NCBI RefSeq assembly: GCF_046546475.1
Contig: NZ_JBKGXS010000008.1
Span: 124,001-188,000, forward strand
Source: Pseudonocardia phyllosphaerae
GTDB lineage: Bacteria > Actinomycetota > Actinomycetes > Mycobacteriales > Pseudonocardiaceae
DNA: 64,000 nucleotides
Direction: 5' to 3'
A program made the translations under genes and the position numbers. Position 1 is the first letter of the stretch, and the number at the start of each line of letters is the position of its first letter. Of the stretch, positions 16,609 to 24,311 are shown one piece after another. The notes under the pieces are model-generated. The model was not told the DNA's origin. It worked only from the letters and a program-made list of their open reading frames with translations, and did no database searches.

Positions 16609-17718
16609 CTACAGCGGCTGCGCCGCACGCAGCCGGGCGTTGCGGGCCTCGATGTCCGCCCAGGTCGCGGGCACCATGAGGTCGGCGCCACCGAGTGCGA
16701 ACTCCTGCGCCGCCGCCGCGTGCGGACGCTGGCGCCGCTCGTAGGCCTCGAACGCCGTGGTGAGGTCGTCGTGCCTGCCGAGCTCCTCGGTGAGGTACCA
16801 GGCGCCGAGCAGGGCCAGTGAGGCACCGCGACCGGCCATCGGGGTGGCGCAGTGCGCGGCGTCGCCGATCAGCACGACGCGGCCGCGGTGCCAGACCGGC
16901 ATGTGGATCTGCGCGATCGCGTCGAAGTACAGGTCGGGGTCGGCCCGGGCGGTGCGCAGCAGCGCGGGGATCTTCCAGTCCTCGACGCCGTCGAACACCT
17001 CGGCCAGGATGCGCTTCTGGGCGTCCAGGTCGTGGTGGTCGTAGTCGATCGGGCCGGAGCGGAACTCGAACATGCCCAGCGTGCGGTCGTGGTAGTGGGC
17101 GACGCCGGCCATCAGCCCCGGCACGTTGAGGATCTCGGTGGTGCGCTCACCGGGGGTCGCCTGGTCGGGGGCGTCACCGATCGCGACGTACACCCCGAGG
17201 TGCTCGGTGAACTGCTGCTCCGGGCCGAAGACCAGGCGGCGCACCGTGGAGTGCGCCCCGTCGGCGCCGACGACGAGGTCGTAGACCGCCGCGCGGCCGG
17301 AGGCGAACGTGACCGCGACGCGGTCGCCGTCGTCGTCCAGGGCGGTGATCGACTCCTCGAAGCGCAGCTCCACCTGTTCGGGCAGGGCCTGCCGCAGGAT
17401 GTTCGTGAGGTCCTCGCGGGGGATCTCGACGTCATCGGAGGACTCGTCGATCTCCGACCCCACCAGCGGCGCCACGGCCGCGCCGGAGGCGTCGACGAAC
17501 CTCGTCCGCTCGGTCATCGTGATCTCGTGCGCGTGCACCGCGTCGAGAATGCCCATGTCCCGGGCCACGCCGAGGGCCGCACCCCGCACGTCGATCGGGG
17601 AGCCGTTGGTGCGCAGGTGAGCCGCCCGCTCGACGACCTCGACGTCGTGCCCGGCACGTGCCAGGTCGATGCCGGCGGCGAGCCCGGCGATACCCGCTCC
17701 GCTGACCAGGATCCGCAT
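16609..17718 (-). CDS. FAD-dependent monooxygenase (PHBH/TetX-like)
   Basis: A 369-aa class A flavin monooxygenase. The N-terminus reads MRILVSGAGIAGLAAG, a complete FAD-binding GxGxxG fold. The DG motif reads LVVGADGAHSTVRR, and the second FAD motif reads VVLIGDAAHCATPMAGRG. Such enzymes hydroxylate phenols, polyketides, tetracyclines or rifamycins; the substrate cannot be told from sequence. The start is the ATG at 17718 with GGAGGAG upstream; a GTG six bases earlier is in frame. Co-transcribed with the TetR gene that follows, an arrangement usual for inducible detoxification or catabolism. Confidence 0.85.
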   Translation of the reverse strand: MRILVSGAGIAGLAAGIDLARAGHDVEVVERAAHLRTNGSPIDVRGAALGVARDMGILDAVHAHEITMTERTRFVDASGAAVAPLVGSEIDESSDDVEIPREDLTNILRQALPEQVELRFEESITALDDDGDRVAVTFASGRAAVYDLVVGADGAHSTVRRLVFGPEQQFTEHLGVYVAIGDAPDQATPGERTTEILNVPGLMAGVAHYHDRTLGMFEFRSGPIDYDHHDLDAQKRILAEVFDGVEDWKIPALLRTARADPDLYFDAIAQIHMPVWHRGRVVLIGDAAHCATPMAGRGASLALLGAWYLTEELGRHDDLTTAFEAYERRQRPHAAAAQEFALGGADLMVPATWADIEARNARLRAAQPL

Positions 17719-17766
17719 GTCCACTCCTCCGTCTGGCGGTCTGCGACCGCTGAGCGCAACGATCCA

Positions 17767-17801
17767 TTGCTTTAGTCGACGCTAGCAGCGCACTAAAGCA
17801 A
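17767..17801. promoter_or_regulatory. Operator-like inverted repeat before the FAD monooxygenase-tetR operon
   Basis: TTGCTTTAGT at 17767-17776 and its exact complement ACTAAAGCAA at 17792-17801, separated by 15 bp. The AT-rich arms stand out from the surrounding GC-rich DNA. It lies 49-83 bp upstream of the monooxygenase start and is the natural target of the TetR protein encoded in that operon. The DNA from 17802 to 17945 holds nothing recognisable. Confidence 0.65.
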
Positions 17802-17945
17802 CGGCAAGGTGCACTAGAGGCCTCCCGGTGGCAGTGTCCGCCGTCCCCGCGATGCCGAGCCCACGCCACGACGGGCCGCCGGCCTGCTCGATCTCGATCG
17901 GGACGGCGATCGCCGTCGATCAGTTCCGCCTCGACGAACCGTCGG

Positions 17946-18707
17946 TCACACGCTCTCGACGGGGTCCAGGTCACCGAGAACGGTGCCCGGCACGATGCGC
18001 AGCCCCATCGTTCGCATACAGGCCCACATCGTCGCCTGGTTCGCCGCGATGACGGGCTTGCCGATCGCACCCTCGAGCAACGGGAGCACGTCGATCGTCG
18101 ACAGGTTCGTGCAGGCGACGACGATCGCGTCGGCCTGTGCGTGATCGGCGGAGATGATCCTCTCCGCGGTCTCCCGGTACTGGACCGCCCAGATGCGGCG
18201 CGTCAGCCCGAAGCTGCAGGCCGAGACGACGCTCTTCCCCCGGGCCTCGAGATAGGCCACGAAGCGGTCGGTGACCTCTTCGGTGTAGGGCGCGACCACG
18301 GCGAGCCGCTCCGCGCGCACGGCGTCGGCGGCTTCCGCTATCGCATCCGCCGTGGTCACCAGGTGATCCGAGCCGGAGGTCGCCATCGCGTTCTGCACCG
18401 TGCGCTCGTGAGCCGGACCCTCGAAGAAGCTGCCGAGGGTGCACAGGTAGGCCGTGACCGCCGGGACGAAGTCGTGCAACGACCGCGCCGCGGCCTCGAT
18501 CCGGCTGGTGTCGCTCACGAACGTCGCCGACTCGAGCCCGACGTCATCCGAGTAGTACGGCAGCCGGGCCAGATGACACGAGATCTCCTCCGGGAGCCAG
18601 CGCACCAGCTCCCCGCTCAGCGCGAAATCCGCCGGCGCGACCACCCCGACGGACGAGGAGTAGGTGGGCCCGTCGATGCCGGCCAGCCACTGCGGCAGCA
18701 CACTCAC
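17946..18707 (-). CDS. Asp/Glu racemase superfamily protein (maleate isomerase/arylmalonate decarboxylase-like), paired with a MenD-like enzyme
   Basis: 253 aa of the same superfamily as the maleate isomerase at 13891. Both catalytic cysteine positions are kept: Cys89 in AYLCTLGSFFEG and Cys199 in VVACTNLSTIDVLP. That makes an isomerase or racemase more likely than a decarboxylase, which has only one. The start is the GTG at 18707, overlapping the MenD-like stop by 4 bp (GTGA), so the two proteins are made together and probably act on linked substrates. The loop SSSVGVVAPADFAL differs from the PSSN loop of the nic-locus isomerase, so a different dicarboxylate or substituted acid is likely. 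Function not known. Confidence 0.75.
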   Translation of the reverse strand: MSVLPQWLAGIDGPTYSSSVGVVAPADFALSGELVRWLPEEISCHLARLPYYSDDVGLESATFVSDTSRIEAAARSLHDFVPAVTAYLCTLGSFFEGPAHERTVQNAMATSGSDHLVTTADAIAEAADAVRAERLAVVAPYTEEVTDRFVAYLEARGKSVVSACSFGLTRRIWAVQYRETAERIISADHAQADAIVVACTNLSTIDVLPLLEGAIGKPVIAANQATMWACMRTMGLRIVPGTVLGDLDPVESV

Positions 18708-20491
18708 GTCTCATCGCCTTCGGGCATGCCGTCGCCGCGAGGCGAGCCGGCGTCGGTACGAGCGCGCACGGCCTCGGTCAGGACTTCCCGCAGCTGCGCG
18801 TGGGCGTCCCGGATCCGATCGCGCTCCAGCACGACCTCGATGACGTGGAGGCCGGCCGGCGGGCTCTTCACGAGCTCGACGAGGTGCCGGCGATCGGTGG
18901 CCCGCGTGTACTCGGCGGCGTGCCCGAGACAGATCTGTTCCAGGTCGACCGACTGCGGCGTACCGAACAGCCGCTCGAAGGAGGCGTCGGACTCGTCCGC
19001 GTCCGGCAGCAGGGAGAAGTTCCCACCGCCGCCGTCGTTCAGCACGACCACGGTCAGGTCCGGCCGGCGCTCGTGCGGCCCGACCAGCAGACCGTTGACG
19101 TCGTACAGGAAGGTCAGATCCCCCATCAACGCGTAACAGGGCCGCCCGATGCCGTCTCTCGAGTTGGCGAGCGCGAGACCGGCGGCCGTCGAGGTGTTCC
19201 CGTCGATGCCGGCGACGCCCCGGTTCGAGTGGACGTACAGGTCGCTGCGCGGCGTCGCCCCGAAGTAGGTGTCGCGGACGGAGTTCGAGGCCCCCAGGAA
19301 CAGGATCGAGTCGGCGGGGAGCTCGGCCACCATGTCCCGTGCGACCTGCATGCCGGTCGGCCACTCATCGGAGTCCACGTACCGGTCGGCCACCGCCCGG
19401 ACGTCGGCGTCCAGGGACAGCCACGCACCCGACCAGTCCCAGTCGGCCTCGGAGTCCGCCACCACCCTCGGCGGCGCCTCGGGGAGCCGGCCCGTGACCG
19501 TCACGGCCGAGTGCTCCGGGTCCGTCCACCCGTCGGGGTCGCCGACGCGGTGCACCGGTGTGCCGTCGAGCGACGGTGGGGTCGTCGGGGTCAGCGTGTT
19601 GCGGCCGACCGCCAGGATCGCGTCCGGGGCGAGGTGACCGGCGTCCACGGTGGTTCCGGTCGGGAGCTCGCCGCTGCCCCACAGCAACGCGCCCGCCGTG
19701 AGCACCGCCGCGTGCTCGCGCAGCGCGATCGGCGCGGCCGCGGGCTCGGCCACCACCGGCCATCCGGCCTCCGCCGCGTACCGCGCAGCAGCGCGGATCC
19801 GCGGCTCCGGGCCGTCCCCCAGCACGACGATCGTCCGCTTCGGAAGGGCGGCTCGGAACTCCTGCCCGCCGTCCTGCCTGGCGGGCCACTGCACGACCGA
19901 GGTCCAGGGCTCCCCCGACGGGCGCCCCCGGTAGTCGGGCGGGACGTCCTTCTCGCGGTCCGCGAGCAGCGGCTCCCTGAGCGGAACGTTCATGTGCACC
20001 ATGCGCGGTGAATCGACCTGGGCGACCGCGCGGCACACCATGCTGCGCCACAACGAGTTCTGCCCCGGCCGGTTCTCGGCGACCGGGACATCCATGCTCG
20101 ACGCCGAGCCCTGAAAGAGTCCCGATTGCCGGATCGTCTGACTGCTTCCGGTGTTCTGGAGTTCCGGTGGCCGGTCCGCCGTCATGACGAGGAACCCGAT
20201 ATCGGAATAACAGGATTCCAGGACTGCCGGATAGATGTTCGCGACGGCGGTACCCGATGTGCACGCCAGCGCCGTCAGCCCGTCCCCGGTGGCCGCCAGC
20301 CCCATCGCCAGATACCCGGCCGACCGTTCGTCGAGCCGGACATGCAGTTCCAGCCGATTCTCCCGCTCAGCCTCCAGGAGCGCGACGCTCAAGGGGGCGT
20401 TCCGCCACCCGGCGCACACGACCGCATGTCGCAGCCCGTTTCGCACGAGTTCGTCGGTCAGTACGCGAGCCTGCAGGAGAGACGAAGTCAT
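18704..20491 (-). CDS. MenD-like thiamine-diphosphate enzyme with an altered substrate-binding motif
   Basis: 595 aa, full length for MenD (SEPHCHC synthase), which adds the succinyl semialdehyde unit of 2-oxoglutarate to isochorismate. Conserved features include Glu55 in DERSAGYLAMGL, which activates ThDP, and CTSGTAVANIYPAVLE. Also present are NTGSSQTIRQSGLF, SNSVRD, SNRGVAGIDGNTSTAAG, and the ThDP/metal region GDLTFLYDVNGLL with NDGGGGNFS. The isochorismate-contacting PGSR motif is changed to AGWR: Trp29 replaces the usual Ser next to Arg30. No other menaquinone gene is nearby, and the partner is a maleate-isomerase-like protein. It is therefore probably a specialised Stetter-type 1,4-addition or acyloin enzyme, not housekeeping MenD. 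The start is the ATG at 20491. Part of the N-terminal coding DNA (about 20100-20240) is less GC-rich than its neighbours. Confidence 0.82.
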   Translation of the reverse strand: MTSSLLQARVLTDELVRNGLRHAVVCAGWRNAPLSVALLEAERENRLELHVRLDERSAGYLAMGLAATGDGLTALACTSGTAVANIYPAVLESCYSDIGFLVMTADRPPELQNTGSSQTIRQSGLFQGSASSMDVPVAENRPGQNSLWRSMVCRAVAQVDSPRMVHMNVPLREPLLADREKDVPPDYRGRPSGEPWTSVVQWPARQDGGQEFRAALPKRTIVVLGDGPEPRIRAAARYAAEAGWPVVAEPAAAPIALREHAAVLTAGALLWGSGELPTGTTVDAGHLAPDAILAVGRNTLTPTTPPSLDGTPVHRVGDPDGWTDPEHSAVTVTGRLPEAPPRVVADSEADWDWSGAWLSLDADVRAVADRYVDSDEWPTGMQVARDMVAELPADSILFLGASNSVRDTYFGATPRSDLYVHSNRGVAGIDGNTSTAAGLALANSRDGIGRPCYALMGDLTFLYDVNGLLVGPHERRPDLTVVVLNDGGGGNFSLLPDADESDASFERLFGTPQSVDLEQICLGHAAEYTRATDRRHLVELVKSPPAGLHVIEVVLERDRIRDAHAQLREVLTEAVRARTDAGSPRGDGMPEGDET

Positions 20492-20773
20492 TGGAAACCT
20501 ACCCGTCGAGTGGCTTTCTCAGCGGAACTGGGCGGGGGCCGGGCAGAACGATCCGTACGAGGATCGTCGCCGTGGCGAAACCGTCGGGTCAGCGCCCGGC
20601 CGACGGCGACTCGGGCCCGGAAGGCAGGCTCGGACAGGGGTCGCCGGATTCGGCGGCGCTCCGCTGATCGCTCATGCTCTGCATCCTCGGGTCGGCGGTG
20701 ACCGTCAGTCCCAGAGCCGATTGCTCAAAGCCTCCGGGAGTTGTGAGCGTATTGACGGCGACGTGACTGTCAA
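20492..20773 (-). promoter_or_regulatory. Promoter and long 5' leader of the MenD-like operon
   Basis: On the minus strand a perfect -35 TTGACA (20768-20773) is followed after 16 bp by TACGCT (20746-20751), a good TAnnnT -10. Transcription would begin near 20740, leaving a leader of roughly 250 nt before the ATG at 20491. I could not identify a known riboswitch or a small ORF in that leader, but its length is unusual for this window, where most starts are closely spaced. Confidence 0.6.
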
Positions 20774-20894
20774 GGGTCGGCACGGGACTCCGGATCGGAC
20801 TCCGGGAACCGTGGATCACCTCATGATCGGCTCCGACCCCGCGGCACCCGTCCCGCCGCCGTCCTGATGTCACGCCGCGCCGGACACCTTGCGC

Positions 20895-20921
20895 ATGGCG
20901 CCATCATGCGCCACTATGGCG
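20895..20921 (+). promoter_or_regulatory. Cluster of TGGCG/CGCCA half-sites over the promoter of the HicB-like gene
   Basis: ATGGCGCCAT (20895-20904) is a perfect 10-bp palindrome; CGCCAT at 20899-20904 and ATGGCG at 20916-20921 form a second inverted repeat. A plausible -35 TTGCGC (20889-20894) and -10 CACTAT (20912-20917) are interleaved, which would give an almost leaderless message starting at 20924. Likely an autoregulatory site for the ribbon-helix-helix protein. Confidence 0.5.
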
Positions 20922-20923
20922 TC

Positions 20924-21415
20924 ATGCAGTTGGACGGATACGTGGATCGACTCCGGGCGCAGTTCGCCGCGGTCAGTGACGTGGCGAGCGACGAGGTCCG
21001 CGACATCGCCGAACGCCTGGTGGCGCCCCTGGAGTCCACCGTGCGCCTGGTGCTGCTCGAGGCCCTGGCCACGGCGGCGGACGAGATCACCCTCGACCTC
21101 GCCCCCGGCTCGGTTCATCTGCGCCTGAGCGGATCCGATCCCGAGTTCGTGGTCGCGCCCGCACCCACCGGGTCGACCGCGCCGGACGCGACACCGAGCG
21201 GCGCCACCGTGGCGCCACCGCCGGAGTCCGAGGGCGGCCCGGTCGCCCGAATCAACTTCCGGCCCCCGGAGAGCCTCAAGACCCGCATCGAGGACGCCGC
21301 CGGGCGCGACGGCCTCAGTGTCAACACCTGGCTGACCCGGGTGGCCCAGGCCGCGCTGGACCAGCCGTCGTCGTCCGCTCCGCCGGGCAACCGGCGGGTC
21401 GGCTGGTTCGGCTGA
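20924..21415 (+). CDS. HicB-like ribbon-helix-helix protein
   Basis: 163 aa from the ATG at 20924. Residues 1-60 are predicted helical (LDGYVDRLRAQFAAVSDVASDEVRDIAERLVAPLE in two pieces), and a Pro/Ala-rich linker spans the middle. The C-terminal segment VARINFRPPESLKTRIEDAA followed by GLSVNTWLTRVAQAAL is a ribbon-helix-helix DNA-binding unit of the HicB/Arc class. No toxin gene (HicA) is beside it. Instead it precedes a DUF4097 gene and a DrrAB-type ABC exporter, so it is probably a transcription factor for that unit. An upstream frame from 20867 exists but passes through the palindromes described at 20895-20921. Confidence 0.75.
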   Translation: MQLDGYVDRLRAQFAAVSDVASDEVRDIAERLVAPLESTVRLVLLEALATAADEITLDLAPGSVHLRLSGSDPEFVVAPAPTGSTAPDATPSGATVAPPPESEGGPVARINFRPPESLKTRIEDAAGRDGLSVNTWLTRVAQAALDQPSSSAPPGNRRVGWFG

Positions 21416-21500
21416 CCCACCCCGCGACTGCACGAACCGCAGACACTCCGCAGAACGCCCAGAGCTCACGGCGCCACTCGCGCCGAGGAGGCGATACCCC

Positions 21501-22343
21501 ATGTCCGCTTTCGACACCCCGGGACCGGTCAGCGCGACCGTCGACCTGCCGATCGGCACGGTGCGCGTGGTCGCTGCCGACCGGCCGGACACCGTCGTCG
21601 ACGTCCGTGCCGACTCCGCCGACCGCGAGCAGGCCGACGCCGTCCGCGTCGACCTCACCGGCGACGAGCTCCGGGTCACCGGCCGGCCGCTCGGCCTGCT
21701 GCAGAAGCTCTCGCCGAGGACACCCGGCCGGTCGCTGGAGGTCGTGGTCGACCTGCCTGCCGGGTCGTCGCTCACCGTCCGCACCGGCTACGGCGACGTC
21801 ACCACCGAGGGCCCGCTCGGCGCCTGCGACATCGACGCCCGCTACGGCGACGTCCGCATCGGCGAGGCGGCCGAGGCCAGGATCGTCGCCGGCTACGGCC
21901 GGATCGCCGTCACCGGCACCGTCGACGGCGACGCCACCCTGACCGCCGACCACGGCGGCGTCCGTGCCGGCCGGATCGGCGGAACCGCCACCCTGCGCAG
22001 CAAGCACGGTCTCGTCCGCGCCGACGAGCTCGCCGGCCCCGCCGACCTCACCGGCACGCACGGTGACATCGAGATCGACGCCGCCGATGCGGACGTCCGC
22101 GCCCGCACCTCCTACGGGGGCGTCCGGATCGGCCGGCTCACCCGCGGCGAGGTGTCGCTGAGCAGCACACACGGCCGTCTGGAGGCCGGGATCGCCGCCA
22201 CCACCGCAGCCTGGCTGGACCTGGACACCGGAGCCCGGATCGACAACGAGCTCACGGCCCGTGAGGACCCGACCGGCTTCACCGAGAAGGTCGCCGTCAC
22301 CGCCCGGTCCCGCGAGGGCGACATCGTGATCCGCCGGGCCTGA
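21501..22343 (+). CDS. DUF4097-family beta-repeat protein
   Basis: 280 aa without signal peptide or membrane segment. The sequence is a string of short beta-strand repeats built on motifs such as RTGYGDVTTEG, DARYGDVRIGE, SKHGLVRADEL, TSYGGVRIG and THGRLEAG, typical of the DUF4097 right-handed beta-helix. Biochemical role unknown; in actinomycetes it often sits next to HicB-like and ABC exporter genes, as here. The start is the ATG at 21501, preceded by GAGGAGG. Confidence 0.85.
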   Translation: MSAFDTPGPVSATVDLPIGTVRVVAADRPDTVVDVRADSADREQADAVRVDLTGDELRVTGRPLGLLQKLSPRTPGRSLEVVVDLPAGSSLTVRTGYGDVTTEGPLGACDIDARYGDVRIGEAAEARIVAGYGRIAVTGTVDGDATLTADHGGVRAGRIGGTATLRSKHGLVRADELAGPADLTGTHGDIEIDAADADVRARTSYGGVRIGRLTRGEVSLSSTHGRLEAGIAATTAAWLDLDTGARIDNELTAREDPTGFTEKVAVTARSREGDIVIRRA

Positions 22344-22426
22344 CCCCGGCCCCTCCCCTGCTCGAGAGCCGCCGGACCACGAGGGTCCGCCGGCCGCCCC
22401 GTCCTGCCCGGAAACAGGAGCCCGTC

Positions 22427-23401
22427 ATGCCCGAACCCGCCATGCCCGAGTACGCCATCGCCGTCACCGGCCTGCACAAGTCCTACGGCACGCACGACGT
22501 CCTGCGCGGCGTCGACCTGCACGTCCCGACCGGCACCGTGTTCGCCCTGCTCGGGCCGAACGGCGCCGGCAAGACCACCGTCGTCACGATCCTGTCGACG
22601 CTCCTCCGGCCCGACGCGGGACGCGTCCGCGTCGCCGGCCACGACCTGGCCACCGAACCCGACGCCGTGCGCGCCGCCATCGGCGTGACCGGCCAGTTCT
22701 CCGCCGTCGATGGGCTGCTCACCGGCGAGGAGAACCTGCGGCTGATGGCAGACCTGCACCACCTGCCACGCGCCGAGGCCCGGGAGCGGGCCCGCGAGCT
22801 GCTCGAACGCTTCGACCTCACCGGCATCGCGGCGAAGCCCGCGAGCTCCTGCTCCGGCGGCATGCGGCGGCGCCTCGACCTCGCCATGACCCTGGTCGGC
22901 TCGCCGCAGGTGATCTTCCTCGACGAGCCGACGACCGGTCTCGACCCGCGCAGCCGCCGCGACCTGTGGGCGTGCGTGCGCGACCTCGTCGCCGCCGGGG
23001 TGACGGTCTTCCTCACCACCCAGTACCTGGAGGAGGCCGACCAGCTCGCCGACGACGTCGCCGTTCTCGACGGCGGCCGGATCGTCGCCCAGGGCAGCCC
23101 GGCGCACCTGAAGACGCTGGTCCCGGGCGGGCACGTCCGCCTCAACCTGCCCGACGAGTCCGCGCTGGCGCTGGCCCGCCGGACCCTGCCCGGCGCCGTC
23201 GCCGACCCGGACGCGCTGACGCTGCAGCTGCCCGCGGACGGCGTCGCCGCCCTGCGCTCGGTGCTCGACCGGCTCGACGCGGCCGGGGTCGACCCGGCCG
23301 GGCTCACCACTCACACCCCCGACCTCGACGACGTGTTCCTCGCCCTCACCGGGCACGGCGCCGGGTCCTCCGACGATGACAGGAAGCCGGTCCTCTCATG
23401 A
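22427..23401 (+). CDS. DrrA-type ABC exporter ATPase
   Basis: 324 aa. Walker A GPNGAGKT near residue 44, signature SSCSGGMRRRLDLA, Walker B VIFLDEPTTGLDPRSR, and the Q-loop in VTGQFSAVDGLL. The motifs and the extended C-terminal domain match daunorubicin-resistance (DrrA) ATPases. Start at the ATG at 22427 with an AGGAG site upstream. It overlaps the permease gene by 4 bp (ATGA). Likely exports a hydrophobic compound or lipid; substrate unknown. Confidence 0.92.
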   Translation: MPEPAMPEYAIAVTGLHKSYGTHDVLRGVDLHVPTGTVFALLGPNGAGKTTVVTILSTLLRPDAGRVRVAGHDLATEPDAVRAAIGVTGQFSAVDGLLTGEENLRLMADLHHLPRAEARERARELLERFDLTGIAAKPASSCSGGMRRRLDLAMTLVGSPQVIFLDEPTTGLDPRSRRDLWACVRDLVAAGVTVFLTTQYLEEADQLADDVAVLDGGRIVAQGSPAHLKTLVPGGHVRLNLPDESALALARRTLPGAVADPDALTLQLPADGVAALRSVLDRLDAAGVDPAGLTTHTPDLDDVFLALTGHGAGSSDDDRKPVLS

Positions 23402-24219
23402 CTGCCACGCTCGACACCGCCACGCTCGACGCGCCCCGCCCCGTCGCGGACTCGCTGACGATGGTGCGCCGCCGCATCCTGCACATGCGCCGCTACCCGT
23501 CGCTGACGATCATGCTGATCGGCCAGCCGATCGTGCTCCTGCTGCTGTTCGTCTACGTCTTCGGCGCGACGATGGGCGCCGGGCTCGCCGGCCCGGGCGG
23601 CGGCCGCGCCCAGTACCTCGCCTACATCACCCCGGCGGTGCTGCTGATGACCGTCGCGAGCGTCGCGCTGGCGACCGCGATCGGCGTCGCCACCGACATG
23701 ACGACCGGGATCGTGGCCCGCTTCCGGACGATGGCGATCGCCCGGGTCAGCGTGCTGACCGGGCACGTCGTCGGGGCGTTCGTGCAGACGGCGGTGGCGC
23801 TCGTCGTCGTGTTCGCGGTGTCGCTGGCGCTGGGTTTCCGCCCGGGCGCCGGTCCCGGCGGATGGCTCGGTGTGCTGGGAGTCCTTGCTCTGCTCACTCT
23901 GGCGCTGACCTGGTTCACCGTCGCGCTCGGGCTGCTCGCCCGGACCGTCGAGTCGGCGAGCAACACCCCGATGTTCCTGGTGCTGCTGCCGTTCGTCGGG
24001 AGCGGGTTCGTGCCGACCGACTCGATGCCGTGGGGGCTGCGCTGGTTCGCCGAGTACCAGCCGTTCACCCCGGTCATCGACGCGCTGCGCGGCCTGCTCG
24101 ACGGCGGCCCGGCGCCGGTCACCAGCGTGCTGCTCGCCACCGGGTGGTGCGTGGTGATCACCGTTGTGAGCTACGTCTGGGCGCGGCACCTCTACGACAC
24201 CCGCGCCTCCCGGGCCTGA
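23398..24219 (+). CDS. DrrB-type ABC-2 permease
   Basis: 273-aa inner-membrane protein with six hydrophobic segments. The short amphipathic N-terminus (MVRRRILHMRRYPSLTIM) precedes helix 1, and the ABC-2 signature region reads SASNTPM-like (ESASNTPMFLVLLPFVGSGFVP), then MPWGLRWFAEYQPFTPV, strongly conserved in DrrB proteins. Coupled to the ATPase by ATGA overlap. A large hairpin ends the unit. Confidence 0.92.
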   Translation: MTATLDTATLDAPRPVADSLTMVRRRILHMRRYPSLTIMLIGQPIVLLLLFVYVFGATMGAGLAGPGGGRAQYLAYITPAVLLMTVASVALATAIGVATDMTTGIVARFRTMAIARVSVLTGHVVGAFVQTAVALVVVFAVSLALGFRPGAGPGGWLGVLGVLALLTLALTWFTVALGLLARTVESASNTPMFLVLLPFVGSGFVPTDSMPWGLRWFAEYQPFTPVIDALRGLLDGGPAPVTSVLLATGWCVVITVVSYVWARHLYDTRASRA

Positions 24220-24227
24220 GGACCGTG

Positions 24228-24294
24228 AGTGATCACCGGTTGTGGAGCTCGGCGTGCGCTGAGCGTGCGATCCGCTCCGCAACCGGTGATCACT
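24228..24294. terminator. Large stem-loop between convergent operons
   Basis: AGTGATCACCGGTTG (24228-24242) extends to 24248 and pairs with 24274-24294: 21 bp with a single mismatch that forms a wobble pair in RNA, around a 25-base loop. It sits between the exporter permease stop and the converging lyase gene, so a bidirectional terminator is likely. The long loop is unusual. Confidence 0.7.
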
Positions 24295-24311
24295 GATACC
24301 GAGCGGAGGGA

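Noticed and set aside
18704..20491. Housekeeping MenD of menaquinone synthesis
   Set aside because: The Ser of PGSR is Trp here, there are no men genes nearby, and it is coupled to a maleate-isomerase homologue.
20924..21415. HicAB toxin-antitoxin module
   Set aside because: No hicA-sized toxin gene is adjacent on either side; the neighbours are DUF4097 and ABC exporter genes.
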